Assembly (NCBI RefSeq): GCF_016862635.1
Contig: NZ_BONI01000005.1
Coordinates: 152,145-216,144 of the forward strand
Direction: 5' to 3'
DNA: 64,000 bases
From: Catellatospora coxensis
Lineage (GTDB): Bacteria; Actinomycetota; Actinomycetes; Mycobacteriales; Micromonosporaceae
The notes below the pieces were generated by a model. That model did not search any database and was not told the origin of the DNA. It saw only the letters and a program-made list of their open reading frames with translations. The position numbers were made by a program, and so were the translations under genes. Of the stretch, positions 25,814 through 34,572 are shown one piece after another (the first letter of the stretch is position 1; every line of letters begins with the position of its first letter).

Positions 25814-25829
25814 ATGAAACTCGTTGCAT
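25814..25829. promoter_or_regulatory. Imperfect palindrome ATGAAAC-TC-GTTGCAT, candidate PadR operator
   Basis: The two 7-bp arms match at six positions. The site touches the start region of the PadR gene and lies in an A/T-richer patch. PadR proteins often bind ATG-N-CAT-type palindromes. Confidence 0.45.
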
Positions 25830-25903
25830 ATCAACCGGCTCATGCTGTCGCGAAGTCCGCCCGGACGAAATGCCACTGCGGCCGCCGCCAGGCTCGGGGC
25901 AGA

Positions 25904-28900
25904 ATGTGGCCCGTGTCCGACCTGATCGCCGCGTTGCTCGCCGACTTCGACCTGCTGCCCTTCTACCGCGACCGGGTGCGCCTGCTGTCGCGGCACGCCC
26001 GCGACCTCGCGGGCACCGCCGAGTTCGCGGAGCTGCTGGCGGAGCTGAGCGCGGGCAACCGGGTCCAGCGTGAGATGGCGCTGTTCATGGCGACGGTCGC
26101 CGGCCACCGCCCGGTCATCGAGGCGGCACTGACCGACCCGGATCAGTCGCTGCGCTCCGCGGCGGTCACGGCCTGGCTGCGCGACGACGCCAGGACCGCC
26201 GACGAGCTGTGGGAATGGCTGGCCGACGCGCCCGCGAACCTGCGCCGCAAGGCGTTTCGCGTGCTGCGCGCCGATCGGCTGAGCACCCTCGCCGACGGCG
26301 TGATCGACCGGGTGCGGGCGCGCTACGGCGACGTGGAGGCGGCGAGCCTGCTGCCCACCTGCGGCGGCGAGACAGTACGGCGGCAGTTGCCGGTGCTGGG
26401 GCACGCCGTCGGCAACTGGGCGGCGCTGGGCCGGTGGCACCCGGACCCGGTGCTGTCGTGGGTGGACGATCAGCTGCGGGAGGCCGGCCCGGACGGCGAG
26501 CGCTGCTGGTGGCGATACGGGCCAGGCATCTGGGCGGCCGCCCGGCGCCTGCCGGAGAAGGTGCTCGACCTGCTGGAGGCGCACGCGCCCGGCACCCACC
26601 TGCCGGGCGACCTCACCTCATACGGTGTGCTGGCCGACGTCGACCCGCACCGCGTGCTCGCGCTGCTGACCGCCCCGGACCGGGCGGACTGGACCAGCCG
26701 CGGTCGGCTGCCGCGCGCCCTGCTGCGGCGGTTCGCGCTGCTCGACGTGGACGACCTGGCCGAACTCGCCCGCCGGCTGCGGGTGGACAGAGCCGGCACC
26801 GCCCTGCCGGTGCTGCTCAACGCGGTCGCGCCCCGCCACCGCGAGCGGTTGTACGACGCCGCGTACGAGGGCGCCGAGCAGAGCCTGGGGATGCTGTCCG
26901 ACCAAGTCCTGGACGTGCTCCCGCACCGGCGGCGCGTCGTCGAGGCGCAGCGCATGCTCGGGCTGGCCGAGGCGCGCGCCGACGAGCGGGTCACGCTGCG
27001 GCTGACCGCGTTCCTGCCGTGGGAGCAGGCGCAACCGGCGCTGGCCGCCGGCACCCGCGCCGCCGAAGCCGACGACCGGGCGTACGCGTACCGCCTGCTG
27101 GTCGGTTGTGCGCCCCGGAGCCGTGACGCAGCCGCCGTCACCGGGTCCGTCGAGTTCCTGCGCCGCCTGCGCAACGAGCAGGATCCGGTACGCCGCCAGG
27201 CGCTCGACGCGCTGGCCCGGGTCAACCCGCTGCTGGTCGACGCGGCGGCCGTCGAGGCGCTGGACCAGATCGTCACGGACGCGACGCAGGCCCGCGACGG
27301 CTCCGGGCCAACCCGGGACGCGCTCAAGCGGCTCGCCGTGAACGTACTCCAGTGCCACACCGACACCCCCGAGCTGAGCCGGTGGGCGCAGCGCACGCTC
27401 GGCCGGCTGTTCGGCGACGACCGCCTGCCGAGCCTGTACGGCCTGCACCGGCAGCTGCGGCGCGGCCAGGAGGAGCAGTTCTTCGCCGCGGTCCGGGACT
27501 GGGTCGTCGCGGCCGTCGCGCGCGGCGGCCACGGCCCGCTGTTCGCCGTCGCGGAGGGTCTCGGCCCGCGCGCCTGGCGGCTGCCCGAACTCCAGGAGAT
27601 GCTGGAGAACTCGATCAACGCGGGCAACGTCAGCGGCGTGCTCAGCCGCGCGGTGACGCTGTGGTTGGACGACCCGAAGACCCGGCCGGCCCGCGTCGAG
27701 CAGGTGCTGCGCTGGGACACCTCGACCGTGACGATCCCCCGGGTCTGGGACACCCTGTGCGTCAGCCGTACCGACCTGCTCGACCTGGTCATCGGCGACG
27801 AGCCGCCCGCGGGCAGGTTCCTGGCGGCCGGGCCGCGCTGGGTGCCCGGACACGCGTACGGGCTGCAGCGTTGGCTGCCCCGGCACCTTCGCCGCTACGC
27901 CGAGCTGCTCAAGCGGATCGCGAACGACGCCGGTGCGGCCGAGCACACCCGCGCCGGCGCGATCCGCCAGGCCGCCCACCTCCCGGACGCGGGCCGGCCG
28001 ATCGTGGACCGCTACCTCGGCTCGCCGAACACCGTGCTGGCCGAGGCGGCGCTGCACGCCCTGGTGTGGGCCGGCCGTCCGGCCGAAGCGCTGCCGTTCC
28101 TGCTGTCGTACGCCGACGACGACAAGGCGCGCGTGGCGATCTACTCGGTGGGCAGCGCGGCGGCGATGCTGGCACCCAGCGAGCTGGGACCGTTGCTGGC
28201 GGCGGCGCTCGACGGCGCGAAGGTGACCAGCCGCAAGGAGATCCTGCGCCTGGCCGCCCGGTTCGCCGTGCCCGGGGCCGATGACCTGCTGCTGGCGCAC
28301 TGGCACCGGCCGGGTCAGCACCGCGACGTGCGCGCCGCGATCGTGTCGTCGGCGCGGCAGCACCTGGCCTCGGCACAGTCGTGGCAGATCCTCACCGAGG
28401 CCGTGGCCGGTGGGCGGGAGGACGCGCTGGCGGTGCTCGCCGCCGACCCGTACGCCGTCGCCGAGGAGCACCGGCTCCGCTACGGCGCGCTCGTCACCGC
28501 CTGCTGCCTGAGCCCCGACGCGGTGGTCGCCCGCGCGGCCTGGGCGGCGCTGCTCCGCTGGGGCCGGTGGACGCCGGAAGCCGACGAGGCGGCCCTGACC
28601 CGGCTCACCGACCTGGCCGACCGGGACACCTGGCAGGTCGTCGCCGCCGCGCTGGTGACGCTGACCGAACTCGGCCGCGGCGCGCCGGTGCTGCGGCGGC
28701 TGCTGCCCCGGCTGGTCGAACTCGACCGCGCCGACGACGACGGCGACCCGGAACACGACCGCGCCGCGCGCCGCCGCATCGAGCACCTGGTCCACGTGCT
28801 CACCACGGGCCGCCGCTGGCCGGTGACGGAGGCGACGTCCGCGTTGCTGGTCGAGCTCGGCGGCGAGCTGATGCGCCACGAGGACCACGTCGACAGCGGC

Positions 28901-29251
28901 GCCCGGCTGATGCTGCACCCGGCGCTGCGCACGCCGGACCTGCTGCTGCCGGTGCTGGACGACCTCGCGGCACGGCTGCGCGACCGGCCTGCCGCGGTGG
29001 TGGGGATCGGCGGGCGGCTCCAGGCGTCGGTCAGCCTAGAACAGGGCTGGGATGCCGGCACGGTGCTGGCCGTGGGCCGGGAACTGGCGGGGCGGGCGAA
29101 CTTCGCCTCGGGGCGGTTCGCGGTCGCGCTGGCGGTCGGCGGGGCCCGCGACGGCTGGCCCGCGCCGTGGCGCTCGCTGGTGCTGCGGCTGCGCCGGCAC
29201 GAGCTGGCCGACGTGCGCGCGGCCGCGTTCGGCGTCGACCTGACGGCCTGA
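25904..29251 (+). CDS. Very large alpha-helical repeat protein (HEAT-like), 1115 aa
   Basis: From ATG 25904 (MWPVSDLIAALL) the product has about 1115 residues. A GTG three codons in is an equally possible start. The whole protein is built of helix pairs with repeated patterns such as DPDQSLRSAAVTAWLRD, EQDPVRRQALDALARVNP and DRDTWQVVAAALVTLTELG, typical of HEAT repeats. There is no signal peptide, membrane segment or enzyme motif. HEAT solenoids generally scaffold other proteins. Arg and Trp contents are high (RCWWRYGPGIW). It is divergent from the PadR gene and has its own terminator. Function unknown. Confidence 0.8.
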   Translation: MWPVSDLIAALLADFDLLPFYRDRVRLLSRHARDLAGTAEFAELLAELSAGNRVQREMALFMATVAGHRPVIEAALTDPDQSLRSAAVTAWLRDDARTADELWEWLADAPANLRRKAFRVLRADRLSTLADGVIDRVRARYGDVEAASLLPTCGGETVRRQLPVLGHAVGNWAALGRWHPDPVLSWVDDQLREAGPDGERCWWRYGPGIWAAARRLPEKVLDLLEAHAPGTHLPGDLTSYGVLADVDPHRVLALLTAPDRADWTSRGRLPRALLRRFALLDVDDLAELARRLRVDRAGTALPVLLNAVAPRHRERLYDAAYEGAEQSLGMLSDQVLDVLPHRRRVVEAQRMLGLAEARADERVTLRLTAFLPWEQAQPALAAGTRAAEADDRAYAYRLLVGCAPRSRDAAAVTGSVEFLRRLRNEQDPVRRQALDALARVNPLLVDAAAVEALDQIVTDATQARDGSGPTRDALKRLAVNVLQCHTDTPELSRWAQRTLGRLFGDDRLPSLYGLHRQLRRGQEEQFFAAVRDWVVAAVARGGHGPLFAVAEGLGPRAWRLPELQEMLENSINAGNVSGVLSRAVTLWLDDPKTRPARVEQVLRWDTSTVTIPRVWDTLCVSRTDLLDLVIGDEPPAGRFLAAGPRWVPGHAYGLQRWLPRHLRRYAELLKRIANDAGAAEHTRAGAIRQAAHLPDAGRPIVDRYLGSPNTVLAEAALHALVWAGRPAEALPFLLSYADDDKARVAIYSVGSAAAMLAPSELGPLLAAALDGAKVTSRKEILRLAARFAVPGADDLLLAHWHRPGQHRDVRAAIVSSARQHLASAQSWQILTEAVAGGREDALAVLAADPYAVAEEHRLRYGALVTACCLSPDAVVARAAWAALLRWGRWTPEADEAALTRLTDLADRDTWQVVAAALVTLTELGRGAPVLRRLLPRLVELDRADDDGDPEHDRAARRRIEHLVHVLTTGRRWPVTEATSALLVELGGELMRHEDHVDSGARLMLHPALRTPDLLLPVLDDLAARLRDRPAAVVGIGGRLQASVSLEQGWDAGTVLAVGRELAGRANFASGRFAVALAVGGARDGWPAPWRSLVLRLRRHELADVRAAAFGVDLTA

Positions 29252-29274
29252 CCCGCGGCCGCCACCCACGAGAA

Positions 29275-29303
29275 GGGCCTGCTTCCGTGACGGAAGCAGG
29301 CCC
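29275..29303. terminator. Bidirectional hairpin terminator
   Basis: A perfect 13-bp stem (GGGCCTGCTTCCG / CGGAAGCAGGCCC) with a TGA loop lies between the convergent helical-repeat gene and the ABC permease gene. Confidence 0.88.
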
Positions 29304-29317
29304 CGGGGTTCGTCCGG

Positions 29318-30154
29318 TCAGGACACGTCGCGGGTGCGGGTGAGCAGGGTGCCGATCAGGCCGGTGACCAGCGCCCACGCGATCAGGACCACCGCGCCGA
29401 CCCAGTAGCTCGGCTGGCCGGGCAGGTCAGCGCCGCTGGTCATCAGGTTCGACGCCAGCGAGGGCATGGCCCACTGGACGTTGGCGAGCCAGTCCCATTC
29501 GAGCAGGTTCGTCAGCACGTTCACGATGATCGACACGGCGATCGTGCCCACCGTGTACATGACCATCGCGGTGATGGTCGCGCCGATCTGGCTGCGGATG
29601 AGCACGCCGATGCCGATGCCGATCAGCGCCCACAGCGCGTACGCCAGGCCGTTGAGCAGGATCGCCCGGATCACCTCCCAGTCGCCCAGGGCGGGGGTGA
29701 TGTTCTCCGAGTTCAGGAAGATCGCGGTGGCCGGCACGGTGACCGCCGTGGTGACCAGCCACAGCACGACGCCGAACACGCCGCCGACCGCCGCCTTGGC
29801 CAGGATCACCGAGGTGCGCTGCGGCGTGGCCAGGAACGTCGTGGTCGCGGTCTGGTGGTGGTACTCGTTGGTGACCGTGATGATGCCCAGCAGCATCACG
29901 AACATCAGGCCGAAGTACTGCCCCGAGGTGACCATGTACGAGGTCAGCGCGACCGGTTCGGCCAGCGCCGACATCGCCGCCGCGCCCTCGGGGTCCATGC
30001 CCTCGGCCATCTCGGCCGGCTGGTCCAGCACGAAGTGCATGTTCAGCGCGTTGATCGCGAACGCCAGCAGGAGCAGGCCGAACGCGCCGAGCGCGAACAG
30101 CCACCACACGTTGGTCGTACGGATCTTCAGGAACTCGCTGCGGATGAGCCTCAC
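29318..30154 (-). CDS. ABC-2 type transporter permease
   Basis: A 278-aa membrane protein with six helices. It opens MRLIRSEFLKIRTTNVWWLF, the usual start of ABC-2 permeases in which a short amphipathic helix precedes TM1. The NEYHHQTATTTFLATP segment is the conserved cytoplasmic loop. Its start codon overlaps the stop of the ATP-binding gene by 4 bases (ATGA), so the two subunits are translationally coupled. The role is export of an unknown compound. Confidence 0.93.
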   Translation of the reverse strand: MRLIRSEFLKIRTTNVWWLFALGAFGLLLLAFAINALNMHFVLDQPAEMAEGMDPEGAAAMSALAEPVALTSYMVTSGQYFGLMFVMLLGIITVTNEYHHQTATTTFLATPQRTSVILAKAAVGGVFGVVLWLVTTAVTVPATAIFLNSENITPALGDWEVIRAILLNGLAYALWALIGIGIGVLIRSQIGATITAMVMYTVGTIAVSIIVNVLTNLLEWDWLANVQWAMPSLASNLMTSGADLPGQPSYWVGAVVLIAWALVTGLIGTLLTRTRDVS

Positions 30155-31089
30155 CGGATCGCCTCCTTGCCCGCGGTCAGGTCGAGGAACACACGCTCCA
30201 GGTCGGGGCGCTCGGTGACCAGCTCGTGCACGGCGACACCGGCGCGCAGCGCGGCGTCGCCGACCTGCTCGGCGGTGACACCGGTCAGCACCAGCGCCCC
30301 GTCCTCACTGTTGCTGCTGCCCACGCCGTCCAGCGCCGCGAGCAGCGTGTCCGGGTGCGGGGTGCGTACGCGCACCGAGCCCGCGTTGCCCGCCCCGCCG
30401 ATCACGTCGGCGACCGGACCCTGCGCCACCAGCCGGCCCGCGGCGATGATGACGACGTCGTCGGCGAGCAGCTCCATCTCCGAGAGCAGGTGGCTGGAGA
30501 CCAGGATCGTGCGGCCTTCCCCGGCGAGCTTCTGCAGCAGGTCGCGCATCCAGCGGATGCCCTCGGGGTCGAGGCCGTTGGCGGGCTCGTCGAGGATCAG
30601 CACGCGCGGGTCGCCGAGCATGGCCGCGGCGATGCCGAGGCGCTGCTTCATACCCAGCGAGTAGCCCTTGAACTTGCGCTTGGCCGCCGGGGTCAGCCCG
30701 ACCAGCTCCAGCGCCTCGTCCGCGCGGGAGGCCGGCAGCCCGGCCGCGGCGGCGATGACCCGCAGGTGGTTGCGCCCGGTGCGGCCCTTGTGCGCGCTCG
30801 ACGCCTCCAGCACCGCGCCGACCGCCTGCAGCGGCTCGGCGAGGTCGGCGTAACGCACGCCGCCGATCGTCGCCGTGCCCGCCGTCGGCGACACCAGATT
30901 CAGGATCATTCGTAACGTAGTGGTCTTGCCTGCGCCGTTAGGCCCGAGGAAGCCGGTCACCCGTCCCGGCTTGATGGTGAACGACAGCCCGTCCACGGCC
31001 TTGACCTGCTTGTAGTGCTTGGCCAGGCCGGACACGACGATCTCACCATCGGTGATCACATTGCCCATCCGGACAGTGTGCTCGGTCAT
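30151..31089 (-). CDS. ABC transporter ATP-binding protein
   Basis: A 312-aa ATPase. Walker A is GPNGAGKTT, the signature is YSLGMKQRL, Walker B is VLILDEPANGLDP and the switch histidine is in VSSHLLSEME. A C-terminal region of about 90 residues (RTPHPDTLLAALDG...PDLERVFLDLTAG) is the extension seen in daunorubicin-resistance and BcrA-type exporters. I chose ATG 31089; an internal ATG 7 codons later is a possible alternative. It works with the permease encoded next. Substrate unknown; multidrug or bacitracin-type export is only a guess. Confidence 0.94.
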   Translation of the reverse strand: MTEHTVRMGNVITDGEIVVSGLAKHYKQVKAVDGLSFTIKPGRVTGFLGPNGAGKTTTLRMILNLVSPTAGTATIGGVRYADLAEPLQAVGAVLEASSAHKGRTGRNHLRVIAAAAGLPASRADEALELVGLTPAAKRKFKGYSLGMKQRLGIAAAMLGDPRVLILDEPANGLDPEGIRWMRDLLQKLAGEGRTILVSSHLLSEMELLADDVVIIAAGRLVAQGPVADVIGGAGNAGSVRVRTPHPDTLLAALDGVGSSNSEDGALVLTGVTAEQVGDAALRAGVAVHELVTERPDLERVFLDLTAGKEAIR

Positions 31090-31257
31090 GGCAAGCCCGG
31101 CCAGAGCGATCCCGTCACGAATACCTACATGACATGGATATCCGCCGCCAGGACGACCGCGGCATCCTCCGCGAGACCGACGGCGGCGTCCTTCGCCGGA
31201 TTGACGGCACCGGTGCGCCGATCGGGCAGCATGAGGTTTGTCCAAAGGGGAGGGATC

Positions 31258-32436
31258 ATGTCCAGAACACCCATCCGTACCGCTATCAGCGCTTCCGTCG
31301 CATTGGTCCTGCTGGCGGGTGCCGCGCCCGCCGCCGCGACCACGGGGACGCTGCGCCCGCAGCTGGAGGCGATCACCGCCGCCGGCATGCCCGGCGTGTT
31401 CGCGCAGGCCGTCGACGGCCGCCACCGGCAGTCCGCGGCCGCCGGGGTCGCCGACGTCACCACCGGCGCGCCGACCAAGCCCGGCATGCGCCACCGGGTC
31501 GGCAGCATCACCAAGACCTTCACCGCAACGGTGCTGCTCCAGCTCGTCGGCGAGGGGCGGTTGCGGCTCGACGCGCCGCTCGGCCACTACCTACCGGCGT
31601 ACGCCGTCGACGGGGTCACCGTCCGGATGCTGCTCAACCACACCAGCGGCATCGCCGACTACGACCACGTCATCTTCGCCACCGACACCTCGCTGGAGGA
31701 GAACCGCCACCGCACCTTCACCCCCGCCGAGCTGGCCGCGTTCGGGCTGGACCAGCCCCCCACGAACCCGCCGGGCGCGGCCTGGGCCTACTCCAACACC
31801 AACTACGTGCTCGCCGGGATGATCCTGGAGAAGATCACCGGCCGGTCGGTGGCGTACGAGACCACCAAGCGGATCATCCGGCCGCTCGGCCTGCGCCACA
31901 CCTACCTGCCCGGCACCGGCACCCGCATCCACGGCCCGCACGCCGCCGCCTACATCCCCTGGTACGAGGGCGTGCTCGTCGACTTCGCCGACTACAACAT
32001 GTCCTGGGGCTTCGCCGCCGGCGACCTGGTCTCCACCACCGACGACCTCAACACGTTCTACCGGGCGCTGCTGACCGGCAGGCTGCTGCGGCCCGCGCAG
32101 CTCGCCGAGATGCAGACCACCGTGCCGTGGGTGCCCGGCGCGCCGGAGTACGGCGGCTACGGCCTCGGCCTGTACTCCAATCTGCTGCCGTGCGGGCTGG
32201 CCTGGGGCCATGACGGGCTCGTGCTCGGCCACTCCGCCATCTCCTGGCACAGCGCCGACGGCCGCCGCCAGGTCACCGTCGCGCAGAACATGACCCACTA
32301 CGTCGCGCCGGGTCAGCCCGACCCGATCTCCGACGCGACCATCACCATGCTGGTCACGCAGCTGTGCGGCGAGCAGCCGGCCACCGCCCGCACCGCTGTC
32401 CGCCCGCACCTGGCCGAGCAGGCGTTCCGCCGCTGA
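31258..32436 (+). CDS. Secreted serine hydrolase (beta-lactamase/DD-carboxypeptidase family S12)
   Basis: A 392-aa protein from ATG 31258 with GGGAGGG just upstream. Residues 1-28 are a Sec signal peptide (AISASVALVLLAGAAPAAA). The catalytic motifs are in order: Ser83-x-x-Lys86 (SITK), Tyr178-x-Asn180 (YSN) and a terminal His-x-Gly-like HDG at 318-320, as in class C beta-lactamases and D-alanyl-D-alanine carboxypeptidases. Family members also include esterases. The enzyme should act on peptidoglycan peptides or similar substrates outside the cell. It is divergent from the ABC operon, with 168 bp between them for promoters. Confidence 0.92.
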   Translation: MSRTPIRTAISASVALVLLAGAAPAAATTGTLRPQLEAITAAGMPGVFAQAVDGRHRQSAAAGVADVTTGAPTKPGMRHRVGSITKTFTATVLLQLVGEGRLRLDAPLGHYLPAYAVDGVTVRMLLNHTSGIADYDHVIFATDTSLEENRHRTFTPAELAAFGLDQPPTNPPGAAWAYSNTNYVLAGMILEKITGRSVAYETTKRIIRPLGLRHTYLPGTGTRIHGPHAAAYIPWYEGVLVDFADYNMSWGFAAGDLVSTTDDLNTFYRALLTGRLLRPAQLAEMQTTVPWVPGAPEYGGYGLGLYSNLLPCGLAWGHDGLVLGHSAISWHSADGRRQVTVAQNMTHYVAPGQPDPISDATITMLVTQLCGEQPATARTAVRPHLAEQAFRR

Positions 32437-32441
32437 GCCCC

Positions 32442-32477
32442 CGGCTTCCGGGCGGCACCACGACCGCCCGGAAGCCG
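32442..32477. terminator. Bidirectional hairpin terminator
   Basis: A 14-bp perfect stem (CGGCTTCCGGGCGG / CCGCCCGGAAGCCG) with an 8-base loop lies between the convergent serine hydrolase and ECF42 sigma genes. Confidence 0.88.
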
Positions 32478-32483
32478 CTGCGT

Positions 32484-33737
32484 TCACCTGTCCAGACTCG
32501 CAAGCCGCTCCGACAGGAACGCCCGCTCGGTCTCGTTCGCCGCGACGGCGAGTGCCTCGGCATACGCCACGCGGGCTTCGGCCTCGCGCCCGGACCGCGT
32601 GAGCAGGTCGGCCTTGACCGCGGGCAGGTACTGGTAGCCTGCGAGGCCGCCCTCCTGTTCCAGCCGTTCGACCTCGGCGAGTGCCGCCTGCGGCCCGGCG
32701 ACCATCGCGAGCGGCACGGTCCGGTTCAGCGCCACCACGGGTGAGGGCCACACCTCCAGCAGCCTGTCGTACAGCTCGACGATCTGCGGCCAGTCGGTCT
32801 GCTCGTACGAGGGCGCCTCGGCGTACAGCGACGCGATCGCCGCCTGCAGCACGTACCGTCCGGGCCGGCCGCCGCGCAGCCCGGCCACGATGAGGTCGTG
32901 TGCCTGCGCCATCGCCGCCCTGTCCCAGCGGCTGCGGTCCTGATCCTGCAGGCGCAGCAAGCGGCCGGCGGCGTCCACCCGGGTGGCCCGGCGCGCGTCG
33001 GTGACCAGCAGCAGGGCGAGCAGGCCGCGGACCTCCGGCTCGTCGGGCATCAGCTCGCGCAGCATCCGGGCCAGGTGCAGGGCACGTTCCACGAGGTCGG
33101 CGTTCACCAGGTCCGCGCCCGACGGCGCGGTGTGTCCCATGGTGAACAGCAGATGGATCACGCCGAGGACCGGTCGCAGGCGGTCGGGCAGCTCCGCCGC
33201 GCGCGGCACCCGGTAGGGGATGCGGGCGCCGGAGATCTTCTTCTTCGCCCGGGTGAGGCGGGCCGCCATGGTCGGTTCGGAGACCAGGAACGCCCTGGCC
33301 ACGTCCGGGGTCGGCACGCCGCACACCAGTCGCAGGGTCAGCGCCACCTGGGCCTCCTGCGACAGGGCGGGATGGCAGCAGGTGAAGATGAGCCGCAGCC
33401 GGTCGTCGGGCACGCCGCCGTCGGGGTCCGCGTCGAGCAGTCGGTCCACGGTGCTCTCCTCGGGTTCGGCCAGCAGCGGCAGCTTCGACCGGAACGTCTG
33501 CTCGCGCCGGATCGCGTCGACCGCGCGCCGCCTGGCCGCCGTGGTCAGCCACGCCGCCGGGTTGTTCGGGACGCCGTCGCGGGTCCAGCTGTGCAGGGCC
33601 GCGGCGTACGCCTCCTGGACGCACTCCTCGGCCAGGTCCAGGTCACCGGCCACGCGCACCGTCGCGGCGAGCACGAGGGCCCACTCGCGGCGGTGCGCGT
33701 CGGCGATGGCCGCCGCGACGGCCGCCGGCTCGCTCAT
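32484..33737 (-). CDS. ECF42-family RNA polymerase sigma factor with C-terminal TPR-like domain
   Basis: A 417-aa sigma factor. Region 2 (LDLAEECVQEAYAAALHSW) is at residues 33-51 and region 4 (LSQEAQVALTLRLVCGVPTPDVARAFL) at about 125-150. A long helical extension holds two family features: HLLFTMGHTA and TPR-like repeats (ALNRTVPLAMVAGPQAALAEV). It adjoins a DGPF (YCII) protein, the fixed neighbour of ECF42. The two genes overlap in TGATG, so translation is coupled. ECF42 factors have no classical anti-sigma and the extension is thought to control activity. The physiological signal is unknown. Confidence 0.95.
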   Translation of the reverse strand: MSEPAAVAAAIADAHRREWALVLAATVRVAGDLDLAEECVQEAYAAALHSWTRDGVPNNPAAWLTTAARRRAVDAIRREQTFRSKLPLLAEPEESTVDRLLDADPDGGVPDDRLRLIFTCCHPALSQEAQVALTLRLVCGVPTPDVARAFLVSEPTMAARLTRAKKKISGARIPYRVPRAAELPDRLRPVLGVIHLLFTMGHTAPSGADLVNADLVERALHLARMLRELMPDEPEVRGLLALLLVTDARRATRVDAAGRLLRLQDQDRSRWDRAAMAQAHDLIVAGLRGGRPGRYVLQAAIASLYAEAPSYEQTDWPQIVELYDRLLEVWPSPVVALNRTVPLAMVAGPQAALAEVERLEQEGGLAGYQYLPAVKADLLTRSGREAEARVAYAEALAVAANETERAFLSERLASLDR

Positions 33738-34090
33738 CAGGCCGGGCGCTCCACGACGCCGCCGCCGGCGATCGGCCGGATCTCGACCCCGCCGCCGGAG
33801 TGGCAGGCCGGGTTGAGCATGGCGATCGCGAGCGCCGCGTCGAGGTCGGGCGCTTCGAGGATGTAGAAGCCGGCGACGATCTCCTTGGCGTCCACGAACG
33901 GGCCGTCGGTCACGACGTCGCCGCGCACGGAGGTCGCCAGGTCCCTGGTCGTCAGGGCGTACGCGGCCACCATCGCCCCGGAGCGCTCGAGCTCCTCGGC
34001 GTGCCGGTCGTGCGGGGCGGTCTCCTCGCGGGTGGCGTGCGCGCGGTGGGCGGAGTCGTTGGCGTAGATCAGAACTGCGTACTGGGCCAT
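33737..34090 (-). CDS. YCII-related DGPF-domain protein (ECF42 partner)
   Basis: A 117-aa protein with the sequence VVTDGPFVDAKEIVAGFYILEA that names the family (Asp-Gly-Pro-Phe). It has a ferredoxin-like fold. It is always found beside ECF42 sigma genes and is normally their target. The ATG at 34090 follows AGGAAGG. Its stop codon overlaps the sigma start. A matching ECF42 promoter lies 43 bp upstream, so the pair should be autoregulated. Confidence 0.93.
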   Translation of the reverse strand: MAQYAVLIYANDSAHRAHATREETAPHDRHAEELERSGAMVAAYALTTRDLATSVRGDVVTDGPFVDAKEIVAGFYILEAPDLDAALAIAMLNPACHSGGGVEIRPIAGGGVVERPA

Positions 34091-34132
34091 GATGGGCTGC
34101 CTTCCTGCGGTGTTCGGTCGGTACGCCGGTAC

Positions 34133-34159
34133 GTCGAACGCCCGCGCGCGGAATCGACA
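34133..34159 (-). promoter_or_regulatory. Candidate ECF42 autoregulatory promoter (TGTCGA-N17-CGAC)
   Basis: On the minus strand TGTCGA (34159 to 34154) is followed 17 bases later by CGAC (34136 to 34133). These match the -35 and -10 elements described for ECF42 in Streptomyces venezuelae. The DGPF gene starts 43 bp downstream. Confidence 0.72.
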
Positions 34160-34176
34160 GCCCGTGCGGAGATTTC

Positions 34177-34505
34177 TCAGGAGACTCCTTCCGCCTCGGG
34201 CGCCGGCTCGCGGCGCATCGCTCCGACGACGGAGCCCAGTGCGATCATGGCGTACATCGGGTAGCAGACTTCACGCAGGTCGAGGGCGTCGCCGATGTGC
34301 CACGACATCGGGTCGAGGCCGAAGTCCCGGAGATGGCGACCGTGCCGAGCAGGAAGACGAAGTCCACGTTCGCGTGGTCCATCGTCCGGTTGGTGGTCAG
34401 GCCCCAGCCGAGCACGAGGACGATCACCCCGAGTAGCAGCAGTGCCACGCACACCACGGGGGTGAGCACGAGCCCGGCGATCTTTCGCAGGTTCATGTCG
34501 GCCAT
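34177..34505 (-). pseudogene. Small membrane protein gene interrupted by a frameshift
   Basis: From ATG 34505 the frame gives MADMNLRKIAGLVLTPVV, a transmembrane helix (ALLLLGVIVLVLGWGL) and DFVFLLGTVAISG. After that it becomes implausible Thr/Ser/Cys-rich text. One base back, at about 34330, a second frame continues sensibly with FGLDPMSWHIGDALDLREV, then CYPMYAMIALGSVVGAM, and stops at 34177. Joined, they give a two-helix membrane protein of about 108 residues. The shift is near CTCCGGGACTTC, which is not a classical slippery site, so a mutation or assembly error is more likely than programmed frameshifting. Confidence 0.6.
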
Positions 34506-34572
34506 GCCGCATGGTGCCACGTTCGCCCGATCCGCGGTGCCCCTGCGAGCGCAGCGCCGGTCGTCTGCGGGT

